A stretch of DNA of 64,000 nt from Capillibacterium thermochitinicola. Its GTDB lineage: Bacteria > Bacillota > UBA4882 > UBA10575. The position numbers and the translations under genes are program-made. The DNA lies in the NCBI RefSeq assembly GCF_013664685.1, contig NZ_JAAKDE010000007.1, forward strand, positions 1-64,000, given 5' to 3'. Below the pieces are notes generated by a model that was given only the letters and a program-made list of their open reading frames with translations, was not told the origin of the DNA and did not search any database. Shown here piece after piece: positions 53,935-62,755 of this stretch; position 1 is the stretch's first letter, and each line of letters starts with the position of its first letter.

Positions 53935-54804
53935 TTATAACAACAGGGACAGCGTCCCGGCGACAATGAGGACCATACCGGCCGTTGATTTGGCGGTTAG
54001 TTTCTCTTTGAGGAAAAAATAGGAGAAGGCAATCGTAAAGATAATACTCAGTTTGTCGATGGGCACCACAACACTGGCCGGTCCGGTCTGTAAAGCCCGG
54101 TAATAACACAACCAAGAACCGCCGGTGGCAAAACCCGACAGGACCAGAAAGATCCAGCTCTTTTGGTCGATCTCCCTAATCGTTTTCTCCTTCTTCGTAG
54201 CAAAAACAATGATCCAGGCCAGGATCAGGACAACAATAGTCCGGATCGCGGTCCCCAGGTTTGACTCGACCCCTTCAATCCCCACTTTACCAAGGATGGC
54301 GGTCAAACTGGCAAAAATGGCGGCCCCAAAAGCATAAATCAGCCACATATTACTTTTAGGACTGGGCGTAACCGGTTCTTTTTTCTTATGGATCATCAGA
54401 TAGGTACCCACCCCAATCAAGAGCATCGCCCCGGCCTTGAGCAACGTAATCTTTTCCCCCAGTAACACAAAGGCCAGAAGCATCGTCAAAACCGTACTTG
54501 ATTTGTCAATCGGGGTTACTTTATTTACATCCCCGATCTGCAGGGCTTTAAAATAGCAAAGCCACGAAGCCCCGGTTGCCAAACCGGATAAGATAAGAAA
54601 CAATAAAGTCCGGCCACTAACACCGGCAAGTGTCCGCTGGGAACCGACGATGAACACCATTAACCAGGAAAACAAAAGGACGACGACCGTCCTGATGGCC
54701 GTTGCCACGTTGGAATCGGTGTTTCTAATCCCAATCTTGGACAGAATGGCCGTCAGCCCCGCAAAAACCGCCGACCCAAAGGCAAACAAAATCCACATCA
54801 GCAA
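53935..54804 (-). CDS. EamA/DMT family transporter
   Basis: 289 aa, ten helices in two EamA repeats, each with the repeated segment GLATGASWLCYFKALQIGD / GFATGGSWLCYYRALQTGP and KVTPIDKSSTVLT / VVVPIDKLSIIFT. The strong similarity of the halves shows internal duplication. Substrate unknown (metabolite exporters are common in the family). It lies 130 bp after hydE on the same strand. Confidence 0.9.
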   Translation of the reverse strand: MLMWILFAFGSAVFAGLTAILSKIGIRNTDSNVATAIRTVVVLLFSWLMVFIVGSQRTLAGVSGRTLLFLILSGLATGASWLCYFKALQIGDVNKVTPIDKSSTVLTMLLAFVLLGEKITLLKAGAMLLIGVGTYLMIHKKKEPVTPSPKSNMWLIYAFGAAIFASLTAILGKVGIEGVESNLGTAIRTIVVLILAWIIVFATKKEKTIREIDQKSWIFLVLSGFATGGSWLCYYRALQTGPASVVVPIDKLSIIFTIAFSYFFLKEKLTAKSTAGMVLIVAGTLSLLL

Positions 54805-54934
54805 TTCTCCTTACCTTTATGATTTTATGGTTTGTCCAATGCTGAAACTTGGTCCCACCCAAAAATTTCTGCCTCTCGTTTTATTTTTTAAGTAATCACT
54901 AATTCCTCCTGAAGTTACTTTTTTTTAATCAGAC

Positions 54935-55972
54935 TTACCGCCCCGCCCGGAAACCATAATCCTGGCTCACCGTCCTCCCCATTTGGTGAAGGAGCGCCTT
55001 GATCCTGGCAAGTTGGGTTTCGGCATCGGTCTTCCAGCCCTCTTTCCCCGGGTAAGGGGCATACAGCCTTTTGTATTCACACCACCCCATATTCGGCATA
55101 ATTACATTGGCGCCGCAACTTAATCCCTTTTGGTAACCGTCGGGATCCTTGACGCTCAGGGCAGTAGTCGCCGGCATATTGATCTCCGGCATAAGGAGAC
55201 GGGCTAACGCCATCATTTTGAGGACCAAATCGACCTCACCACCACCGGCTTGTTCCAATGGCGTCCCCGGACTGGGGATAAACGGACCGATCCCAATCAT
55301 GTCCGCATCCAACTCCTTAAAGAAGACAAGATCAGCGGCCAGCATGGCTGCGGTCTGCCCGGGGAGCCCAATCAGAGAGCCCGTCCCCGTCTCATACCCT
55401 AATTCCTTCAAAATATAAAGGCACCGCACCCGGTTTTGGTAGCTCATCTCCGGGTGCATACGGGCATACAACTGTTCATCAGTGGTTTCGATGCGGAGCA
55501 GAAACCGGTCGGCCCCGGCCTCCCTCAAAGCTGCGTAAGTGCTTTTTGACCGTTCGCCGATACTGAGGGTAACCGCCACATCCATCTTTTTTATCGTCTG
55601 TACGATCGCACAGAGTTCCTGTACGCTATAATACAGGTCTTCTCCGCTCTGGAGGACAATCGTTTTCAGCCCTTGGCGAACGGCAAAACGGGCCGCCGCC
55701 ACAATCTCCGCCGGTGTCATCCGGTAACGCCGGATCCGGGTATTCGCCGCCCGTAATCCACAGTAAAGGCAACTCCTCCGGCAGTAGTTGCTGAATTCAA
55801 TCAACCCTCGGAGGTGGACTTCGTCGCCGACGGTCCTTTTGCGGACCCGGTCGGCCGCCCGATAAAGCGGGGTGGCCTCAGGGGCGGTCAAAGTCAAAAG
55901 CCGGGTTAACCCGGCCTGGTCTAATGTGTGCCCCGCTTCGAGGAGTTTTACCAAACCGGTAATGGTTTGCAT
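54935..55972 (-). CDS. hydE: [FeFe]-hydrogenase maturase HydE, radical SAM
   Basis: 345 aa. The radical SAM cluster site is CRRSCLYCGLR (CxxxCxxC). IVLQSGEDLYYS, LSIGERS and LRIETTDEQLYARMHP are HydE/BioB-like segments. With HydG and HydF it builds the 2Fe subcluster of the H-cluster. A GAGGAGG site precedes the ATG; 20 bp after hydG. Confidence 0.93.
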   Translation of the reverse strand: MQTITGLVKLLEAGHTLDQAGLTRLLTLTAPEATPLYRAADRVRKRTVGDEVHLRGLIEFSNYCRRSCLYCGLRAANTRIRRYRMTPAEIVAAARFAVRQGLKTIVLQSGEDLYYSVQELCAIVQTIKKMDVAVTLSIGERSKSTYAALREAGADRFLLRIETTDEQLYARMHPEMSYQNRVRCLYILKELGYETGTGSLIGLPGQTAAMLAADLVFFKELDADMIGIGPFIPSPGTPLEQAGGGEVDLVLKMMALARLLMPEINMPATTALSVKDPDGYQKGLSCGANVIMPNMGWCEYKRLYAPYPGKEGWKTDAETQLARIKALLHQMGRTVSQDYGFRAGR

Positions 55973-55992
55973 CTCCGCTATCCTCCTCTCAC

Positions 55993-57441
55993 TCAGACCC
56001 GGATATCCCTTTCCCCTTGTTCGAGCCGGGCCAAAGCCTGGCGGAGAAAGTCTTTTCTTTTACCCTCGGCCATCTGGTCCACATATTGTTGGATTGCCCT
56101 ATCTCCTGCTTTTCTGGTTTCCTCCGAAGCAAAATCCAAAAGGTATTCCTTTAAGGTTAAAATCGCATTGGGCATACAGAAGTTATGAACAAAACTGGAT
56201 TTGGCGACCGCCATGAAATCCTCACCGGTACGCCCCACCCGGTAACACGCGGTACAAAACGAAGGGAAATTTCCCATTAGACAGGTTTCGTAGACAACCT
56301 GATCCAGGCTGCGGGTATCGCCCAACTGGAATTGTTCCTTTGCCGGTAGCATATTCCCGGCGGCCTGCCGGTAACCGCCCACCCCAATCCGGGTTCCGGC
56401 GTCGATCTGGGTGACCCCGAGGGGTAGAACCTCCCTTCTGACCTCCGGTTTTTCCCGGGCGGTCAGGATCAGCCCGGCATAGGGAACCGCCAGGCGCATG
56501 ATGGCAACGATCTTTTTAAACTCCGCATCACTGACCGCATATTTGGGCCGCACCGAAAAGGGTGTCCCTATGGCCGGTTCAATCCGGGGAAAAGAAATGG
56601 TATGGGGGCCAACCCCGTTGTACTTTTCTTCCAGGTGGATGGTGTGGTATAAAAGACCCATCAACTCAAACCGCCAGTCATAAAGGCCGAACAAGGCCCC
56701 GATCGCCACATCATCCAGACCCGCATCCAAGGCCCGGTCCTGGGCATAGAGCCGCCAGCGGTAATGGCTTTTAATAGTCCCCGCCGGATGCATCTCCCGG
56801 TATGTTTGGTGATGATAGGTCTCCTGAAAGACCTGGAAGGTCCCGATCCCGACCTCCTTCAGTTTCGCCAGTTCCGCCCGGGAAAGCGGGGCGCAATTGA
56901 TGTTGGCGCGCCGGATTTCACCGTTCCCCCATTTTGTCCTGTACACCTGGCGTACGCTGTCACAGATAAAATCAATGCCGGTCTCGGGCGATTCCCCGTA
57001 GACAAGGACGGTCCGCTTCTGCCCTTCACTGATCATGGTTTTGACTTCATCCGCAATCTCTTCCAGCGTCAGGGTGCGCCGCTCGACCAGTTTGTTTTCC
57101 CGGCGAAACCCGCAATAGCGGCAGTTATTGGCACATTTATTGCTAATGTACAGCGGAGCGAAGAAGACAATCCGGTCGCCGTAAACCTCCCTTTTTACTT
57201 TGTTGGCCAGGGCATACATCTCCTCGATGGTTCCCTGGTCCTGGTTCTGAATCAGAATCGCCATCTCCTCCGGGTCCAAACGAACCTTCCGTTCCGCCTT
57301 GGCCAGCACCTTCCGGACCGCCGTTTTGGAGGAGTTGGCGGCCTTGTGCAGTTGGTCCCAGATTTTGTCGTCATCGATAAAATCCCTGGTCATAGCGTCG
57401 TATTCTCTAAACTCCGCTTGGTATTTATCGTAAAAATTCAT
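55993..57441 (-). CDS. hydG: [FeFe]-hydrogenase maturase HydG, radical SAM tyrosine lyase
   Basis: 482 aa. Radical SAM motif CANNCRYCGFRREN, and the C-terminal second cluster site CTACYRVGRTGEDFM. Cleaves tyrosine to give the CO and CN- ligands of the H-cluster. Other typical parts: VYGESPETGIDFI and FQETYHHQTYREMHP. The start overlaps the hydF end by 17 bp; AAGGAGG before the ATG. Confidence 0.96.
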   Translation of the reverse strand: MNFYDKYQAEFREYDAMTRDFIDDDKIWDQLHKAANSSKTAVRKVLAKAERKVRLDPEEMAILIQNQDQGTIEEMYALANKVKREVYGDRIVFFAPLYISNKCANNCRYCGFRRENKLVERRTLTLEEIADEVKTMISEGQKRTVLVYGESPETGIDFICDSVRQVYRTKWGNGEIRRANINCAPLSRAELAKLKEVGIGTFQVFQETYHHQTYREMHPAGTIKSHYRWRLYAQDRALDAGLDDVAIGALFGLYDWRFELMGLLYHTIHLEEKYNGVGPHTISFPRIEPAIGTPFSVRPKYAVSDAEFKKIVAIMRLAVPYAGLILTAREKPEVRREVLPLGVTQIDAGTRIGVGGYRQAAGNMLPAKEQFQLGDTRSLDQVVYETCLMGNFPSFCTACYRVGRTGEDFMAVAKSSFVHNFCMPNAILTLKEYLLDFASEETRKAGDRAIQQYVDQMAEGKRKDFLRQALARLEQGERDIRV

Positions 57442-58675
57442 CGCGAAACCTCCTTTGTCCAGCTAATTCACCTAATTCACCGGCAAAGGGCTTGAGCGCC
57501 CGCTCCAGAATCCCGTGGAGGTAGGCCAAGAGAATGCCATAATTGACCATGGGCACGCCCTTTTCGCCGGCCAAATCCTGCCGGTACGCCATCTCCCGCC
57601 GGTTTAACATGCAGGCGCCACAGTGGATCACCATTTTATACCCAGTTAGATCCGCCGCAAAAAAGCCACCGGAAACATGATCAAAGCTTAACTGTTTTCC
57701 GGTCCTTTTCTTGAGCAGCTTTGGAATCTGAACCGTACCAATATCATCTTCCTTACGGTGGTGGGTACAGCCTTCCGCAATCAACACCCGGTCGCCGTCG
57801 TCCAAGTCCTTAATAGTCTGAACCGCCTGATAAAAGCGGTTTAAGTTCCCTTTATACCGCGCGTAAAGGATCGAAAAAGAGGTCAACGGGACATCCGCGG
57901 GAAGCGCGGTATTGACTTGACCAAAAACTTGCGAATCCGTAATCACCAGCGACGGTGGGGAAGTAAGTTTATTCAGCGTCTGCGCCAATTCCGTCTCCCG
58001 CGTCACCAACGCGATGGCCGCCCGGTCCAAAACAGCCCGCAACACCTGTTGTTGGGGAAGAATCAACCGGCCTTTCGGTGCCGCCTGATCAAGGTGGGTG
58101 ACGAGAATCACCACATCCCCGGCCTTAACCAGACCATCGACCAGGGAGCGCTGCTCCGTTTCCTCCTTCCCAAGTTTGACCAGGGCAGCGACAACGTCGG
58201 TAATACCCTCCCCGGTCAACGCCGAAACCTCCACCAGTGGTGTCTTGGGCAAGGCCGGGTTTTTCGTCAGCGCATCCCTCCCGGCCAAGCGGTCGCTTTT
58301 GTTCAGGAGAATGATAAAAGGAATATTTTCCTTCGCTAACACCGCCGTCAACTCTTCTTCCAATGGACCCCAGGGGTTTTCCGGAGTAATTACCAAAAGC
58401 GCCAGGTCGGTTTGGCGCAGAACCGCTTTGGTTTTTTCCATGCGCAACCGACCTAGGATACTATCGTCATCAAGCCCGGGCGTGTCAATAAAAACCACCG
58501 GACCAAGCGGCAACAGTTCCATGCTTTTGTAAACCGGATCGGTGGTTGTGCCGGCCACTGCCGAGACCACCGCCACCTCTTGGCCGGTCAACGCATTGAT
58601 CAAGCTTGATTTGCCCACATTCCGGCGGCCAAAAAGCGCAATATGCAGCCGTTCACTCCGGGGGACGCCGTTCAT
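57425..58675 (-). CDS. hydF: [FeFe]-hydrogenase maturation GTPase HydF
   Basis: 416 aa scaffold protein. The GTPase domain (residues 10-170) has GRRNVGKSSLINALTG, DTPGLDDDS and LNKSDRL. The C-terminal Fe-S domain has EGCTHHRKEDDIG, HCGACMLNRREM, i.e. the CxHx..HCxxC cluster ligands. ATG 58675 follows GGAGGTGAAG; it overlaps a 28-codon leader ORF by ATGA. First maturase of hydF-hydG-hydE. Confidence 0.95.
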   Translation of the reverse strand: MNGVPRSERLHIALFGRRNVGKSSLINALTGQEVAVVSAVAGTTTDPVYKSMELLPLGPVVFIDTPGLDDDSILGRLRMEKTKAVLRQTDLALLVITPENPWGPLEEELTAVLAKENIPFIILLNKSDRLAGRDALTKNPALPKTPLVEVSALTGEGITDVVAALVKLGKEETEQRSLVDGLVKAGDVVILVTHLDQAAPKGRLILPQQQVLRAVLDRAAIALVTRETELAQTLNKLTSPPSLVITDSQVFGQVNTALPADVPLTSFSILYARYKGNLNRFYQAVQTIKDLDDGDRVLIAEGCTHHRKEDDIGTVQIPKLLKKRTGKQLSFDHVSGGFFAADLTGYKMVIHCGACMLNRREMAYRQDLAGEKGVPMVNYGILLAYLHGILERALKPFAGELGELAGQRRFRDEFLR

Positions 58676-58758
58676 GTCTTCACCTCCCCCGCCCAAAAAG
58701 AAAAGCCCTCAACCAAGAATACAAATAATTCTTGATTAAGGGCATAGATAACCATCAT
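58672..58758 (-). CDS. Candidate hydF leader peptide, 28 aa
   Basis: ATG 58758, after an excellent AGAGAGGTGAT site, to a TGA at 58672 that overlaps the hydF ATG (ATGA). The peptide is hydrophobic with aromatic residues (LNQELFVFLVEGFSFWAGEV) and is encoded straight through the terminator hairpin at 58705-58743. Translation of it would keep the hairpin open and hand ribosomes to hydF. No known family. Confidence 0.5.
   Translation of the reverse strand: MMVIYALNQELFVFLVEGFSFWAGEVKT
58692..58743 (-). terminator. Intrinsic terminator within the hydF leader (attenuator)
   Basis: Stem of about 16 bp (GCCCTTAATCAAGAAT against ATTCTTGGTTGAGGGC, with G-U pairs), 7-nt loop, then TTTTCTTTTT on the minus strand, located between the promoter and hydF. 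An upstream AACCAAGAT (58809-58801) can pair with its 3' arm to form an antiterminator. Confidence 0.75.
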
Positions 58759-58860
58759 CAATCACCTCTCTCTTCTGCCTCGGACACCCTCGGCATTAGA
58801 ATCTTGGTTATGTTGGTCTGCCTACTTTTCCCCGCGCGCTAAATAACGCTTGGGGTCAAG
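58744..58860 (-). promoter_or_regulatory. Structured leader RNA upstream of the hydF attenuator
   Basis: Three elements precede the terminator: a CCCC/GGGG hairpin (58855-58830), a hairpin TGCC...GGCA (58795-58776) with GA-rich inner pairs, and ATAACC/GGTTAT (58811-58806 with 58753-58748) that would close around it. It looks like a riboswitch-type or protein-binding leader; I match it to no known class. Confidence 0.45.
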
Positions 58861-58887
58861 CTTTCCGACCGTTTTTAATCCTTTATG

Positions 58888-58916
58888 ATCATATCCTAGA
58901 CAAATGGTCTTGTCAA
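58888..58916 (-). promoter_or_regulatory. Sigma-A promoter of the hyd operon
   Basis: On the minus strand TTGACA (58916-58911), 17-bp spacer, TATGAT (58893-58888), giving a leader of about 206 nt. The rest of 58917-59038 shows nothing. Confidence 0.8.
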
Positions 58917-59038
58917 TCAGATGGCCCCCGTGTATGTCAGGTGGATTTTGCTACCTGAATTAAAGTTAAAAAATTCAACCTGTATCATAACGGAGACTTG
59001 TTCAAAAATTTCAAAGCCAGGAGGCGGATTGAGACCGT

Positions 59039-59947
59039 TTATTCAAAAAAGCCCAGAATAAAGATGCCGGCCATCACAAGGGCAATATAGAGATACTGCT
59101 TTAAAGTCAAGTCTTCCTTCAGCATCAACCTTCCCAATAGCACCGAAACAATACTGTAGCTTGCGATCATCGGCGCGACAATCACCGAGTTGGTATTCAG
59201 CGCAAAGACATAAAAGTACTGTCCGGCCGTCTCAAAGACCGCCGCCAACAACCGGTCCTTTTCCTGATGAAGTTGATACTTACTTTTCGCCACCACCACC
59301 AGATAAATAAAGGCGACAACGGCACAGAAGAAAAAGGTAAGCTCATAAGAGATTAAAGCCTCTTCGGGGCTCATCAAGTTGGTGAGATAAACATCGTCCA
59401 GGAAGGTGCCTAAAGCGTCAACCACCGCGTAAAGAATGGGGAAAATAAGGGCAATGGCCCCCAACCGGTATTTCGGGTCCACCACGATCTTTTTTTGCTT
59501 CCGTTCCGCTTCGGCCAGGTCTCTTTCGATGATCCCAATGGCCACCAGCCCGACCGTGATCATCGATACCGCCAGCAGTTGCCAACTGTTCATCGTTTTG
59601 CCCAGCACGAGGAAGGCCAGAATCCCGGCCACCGCTCCCGATGTATTACTGACCGGCGAGTTAATCGAAACCTCCAGATAGCGGAGGCCAATGTAACCAA
59701 GCGTCATGGAGAGAATATACATGAATGAAACCGGAAGATACCTTATGATATTGTACGGATCATACTGCCAGTTCAATTTATTGAGTTCAAACAAGGCTTG
59801 AAGGCCCATCACCAGCCCCACCATGACCACAATCCGCAAATGACTGTATTTGTCCCGTGGCGAAGTCCCTTTCTTATAATAAACGTCAGCCACTCCCCAA
59901 AAAAAGATGGTCAATAACGCCGATGTGTACCAGGATAAAATCATCAA
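59039..59947 (-). CDS. EamA/DMT family transporter
   Basis: 302 aa, ten helices, two EamA repeats. Segments include YLEVSINSPVSNTSGAVAGILAFL and ALNTNSVIVAPMIASYSIVSVLLGRLMLKEDL, typical of the drug/metabolite superfamily. Only distantly like the other EamA gene in this window. Substrate unknown. It lies upstream of the hyd promoter on the same strand. Confidence 0.88.
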   Translation of the reverse strand: MMILSWYTSALLTIFFWGVADVYYKKGTSPRDKYSHLRIVVMVGLVMGLQALFELNKLNWQYDPYNIIRYLPVSFMYILSMTLGYIGLRYLEVSINSPVSNTSGAVAGILAFLVLGKTMNSWQLLAVSMITVGLVAIGIIERDLAEAERKQKKIVVDPKYRLGAIALIFPILYAVVDALGTFLDDVYLTNLMSPEEALISYELTFFFCAVVAFIYLVVVAKSKYQLHQEKDRLLAAVFETAGQYFYVFALNTNSVIVAPMIASYSIVSVLLGRLMLKEDLTLKQYLYIALVMAGIFILGFFE

Positions 59948-60127
59948 CTTCTCCCCTTTTTCGTCAGAATAGTTTCTTTAGTTGCCAGTATGTCTTAGCG
60001 GTATTAACCACATCCGCCGTGCACAGGTCATTATAACATTTTCTGAAAAACATGGGTAGTAAAAGTTTAAATCGCTTGCCTTAACCTTCCGCTTCACTCT
60101 GACAAATATGTCACTGGTCACGGGCTG

Positions 60128-60174
60128 CGAAAAAAGGCCACCTTTCCCCATCCGGAGAAAGGTGGCCTTTTTTG
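60128..60174. terminator. Intrinsic terminator of the TAXI-TRAP operon
   Basis: AAAAAGGCCACCTTTC and its complement around a short loop, with T-runs on both strands, 25 bp after the permease stop codon. Confidence 0.92.
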
Positions 60175-60198
60175 ACCATATAGGCCAAAGATTCTTCT

Positions 60199-62157
60199 TT
60201 AAGCCGCCACCAGTTTATCTCTGCCGGTTTTTATTCCGTATTGGAATGCTACAACAACGCCAATCATCGCAAGCCCGATTAGATCGGTCAGTAGATCCGG
60301 ATGAATTAACAAGAGCCCGCCACCCACCGCCAAGATCCGCTGCCAGGTTGAAAGTTTGTCCCGCATAAAACCTTCCAGGCCGCCGGCCAGGGCAAACATA
60401 CCGGCCAGCGAAGTGATGGTGAACTGAACAATCTGGTACAACGAGGCATTAATCAGTAACATGGCGGGATTTAGGACGACCATATAGGGAACAATGAAGG
60501 CGGCAATGGCCAGTCGTGTCGCAATCACGCCGGTGCGCAACGGATTCCCGCCCGAGATCGCCGCCCCGGCATAGGCCGCCAAGGCCACCGGCGGTGTAAT
60601 ATCAGCCACCACCCCAAAGTAAAACACAAAGAAGTGGGCGGCCAGCACCGGTGTCTCCGGGATTAGCTTTAAGATAATTGGGGCAGTGATCGTTGCCATG
60701 ATCACGTAGTTGGCCGTTGTCGGCACACCCATCCCCAAGATTAAGCACGCAATCATCGTTAAGAAGAGGGCGATGATGTCAATTCCCCCCGAGAGAAAGA
60801 GCAAGCCTTCCGCCAGTTTGAGCCCGATCCCGGTCAGCGAAACCACACCGACGATGATCCCGGCAATCGAACAGGCCGCCGCCACCGCAACCGTATTTTT
60901 CGCCCCGTTCTCCAAGGCGGTAATGAACGTTTTGGGCGTCATACGCGTCTCCCGGCGGAACGAACTGACAATAACCGCTGCGAGAATGGCCAGACAAGCC
61001 GCCCGCGACGGCGTATAGCCGATCGACATCATCACCACCAACACCACAATGGGCAGGAACAAATAACCTTTGGTAAGAAACAACCGGAAAAAGCCGGGGA
61101 TGGCTTCCCGCGGTAGACCTTTGAGACCCGTTTTTTTCGCTTCAAAATGCACCATCAGAAAAATCCCTGCAAAGTATAGGATCGCCGGGAATATCCCCGC
61201 CACAGCTATCTTGGAATAGGGCACACCGGTCATCTCCGCCATCAAGAAAGCCGCTGCACCCATGATGGGCGGCATGATCTGTCCCCCGGTCGACGCCGCC
61301 GCCTCCACCGCCGCCGCAAAGTCTTTATCATAGCCGGTTTTTTTCATGACCGGAATCGTCACACTACCGGAACCAACGGTGTTGGCCACCGAACTTCCGG
61401 AGTACATCCCTTCAAGGGCACTGGAAATGACGGCCACCTTGGCCGGGCCGCCCGTCGCCCATCCGGCCACCGAATTGGCAATGTCAATGAAAAAGCTGCC
61501 GATATTGGTCTTTTCCAAAAAAGACGCCAGGATGATAAACAAAACAATAAAGGTTGAACAGACGCCAATGGGGGTTCCAATCACCCCATCAAGGGTATAG
61601 AACAGGGTGTAGACGATCCGTCTTAGGGAATAACCGGCAAAAAACGCGTACCCCACAAACGTACTGGCTACCACTAATATCGGTAACCCAACCACCCGGC
61701 GGCACACCTCGGCCGTGATCAGAACCCCCACCGCACCAACCAGCGTATCAAAAGGGGTAATCCGGGTCGCTTTCACCGCCAGGTCGGAAAAGTTCACGAC
61801 GTAATAGAAATAACAGACTGCGCCAATAACTCCCAAGATCAGGTCATACAAGGGGATATAGTTTTCCCGTTTGGCCGATCGTTTTTTCGCCGGGTAAAGC
61901 ATAAAGGCCATGAAAACTATCAGCCCGACAAAGGACGCCCGCCGGATCTGCTCCGGCCAGACGCTGATGAGATTCATATAGAAAACATACAAGGAAAACG
62001 CGGCGAGCATATAACGGACTAATACACGGGGAACACCCGAAAATCGTCTGGTGTTTGATTCCCGGTCATACTCGGCCATCACCGCGTCCACATCAACTTG
62101 GTCAACCGGATCGACTAAGTCACTTAAGTTTTGTGGTGCATTCTTTCGTTCAGACAT
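60199..62157 (-). CDS. TRAP transporter fused permease (4TM/12TM)
   Basis: 652 aa uniting the small (DctQ-like) and large (DctM-like) membrane subunits, with about 16-18 helices. Motifs: NSVAGWATGGPAKVAVISSALEGMYSGSS, AAVEAAASTGGQIMPPIMGAAAFL, GMGVPTTANYVIMA, DITPPVALAAYAGAA. These are hallmarks of TAXI-partner fused permeases. Driven by an ion gradient. The N-terminal 35 residues are cytoplasmic and acidic. Confidence 0.95.
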   Translation of the reverse strand: MSERKNAPQNLSDLVDPVDQVDVDAVMAEYDRESNTRRFSGVPRVLVRYMLAAFSLYVFYMNLISVWPEQIRRASFVGLIVFMAFMLYPAKKRSAKRENYIPLYDLILGVIGAVCYFYYVVNFSDLAVKATRITPFDTLVGAVGVLITAEVCRRVVGLPILVVASTFVGYAFFAGYSLRRIVYTLFYTLDGVIGTPIGVCSTFIVLFIILASFLEKTNIGSFFIDIANSVAGWATGGPAKVAVISSALEGMYSGSSVANTVGSGSVTIPVMKKTGYDKDFAAAVEAAASTGGQIMPPIMGAAAFLMAEMTGVPYSKIAVAGIFPAILYFAGIFLMVHFEAKKTGLKGLPREAIPGFFRLFLTKGYLFLPIVVLVVMMSIGYTPSRAACLAILAAVIVSSFRRETRMTPKTFITALENGAKNTVAVAAACSIAGIIVGVVSLTGIGLKLAEGLLFLSGGIDIIALFLTMIACLILGMGVPTTANYVIMATITAPIILKLIPETPVLAAHFFVFYFGVVADITPPVALAAYAGAAISGGNPLRTGVIATRLAIAAFIVPYMVVLNPAMLLINASLYQIVQFTITSLAGMFALAGGLEGFMRDKLSTWQRILAVGGGLLLIHPDLLTDLIGLAMIGVVVAFQYGIKTGRDKLVAA

Positions 62158-62222
62158 GAATCATCCTCCTTTGTGAAAACTATATGTCGATCTCAGCTCA
62201 AGACGGAAACACTATAACCAAC

Positions 62223-62753
62223 CTAAAGCCCGGTTCTTGGGGATGGACGGAACCGGAAGGGGATAAGTCTGCGCCCCCGCACAAAGTGGACTGTTGTATT
62301 GCGGCCACAGATTTCGCGCAGGCTAATCTCCTCCCCGCCAATCTGCAAGGTATGGTCGGAGACCGTCCCCACAATATACGAAAGCGGATTCAAACGCCGG
62401 TTAAAACCGGAAACAATCATCGCGCCGTCCATGCCGTATTCAAGACTTTGTCCCTCCGCCAGCTCGGACTGGACCCCGGCCCCGAAGGCATAATAAATAG
62501 TACGGATCACATAGATGCCGTCCTTGCGGATCTGATAAACATCGGTCACCGGACTTTGGTTCACCGAATGGATAAAGGTAACCGCAAATTCGTCCCCTTC
62601 CGCAACAGGAAAAACCCTGATCACGCGACCGGTCTCTCCGTTTCTCAGGATCAGACAGGGTACGGAAAAAACATAGAATAAAAAAACAAGGGCCGTGATG
62701 GTGAGGATTGTGACCACGATCGCGGCCCCCGTTAACCGGTTTTTCCAGGACAT
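62223..62753 (-). CDS. DUF1850 protein of a TAXI-TRAP operon
   Basis: 176 aa with one N-terminal membrane anchor (AIVVTILTITALVFLFYVFS) and an extracytoplasmic domain with FAVTFIHSVNQSPVTDVYQI, the conserved H-S motif of DUF1850. DUF1850 genes are regularly placed between TAXI binding protein and permease, as here, but their role is unknown. It begins 2 bp after the binding protein gene. Confidence 0.9.
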   Translation of the reverse strand: MSWKNRLTGAAIVVTILTITALVFLFYVFSVPCLILRNGETGRVIRVFPVAEGDEFAVTFIHSVNQSPVTDVYQIRKDGIYVIRTIYYAFGAGVQSELAEGQSLEYGMDGAMIVSGFNRRLNPLSYIVGTVSDHTLQIGGEEISLREICGRNTTVHFVRGRRLIPFRFRPSPRTGL

Positions 62754-62755
62754 TA

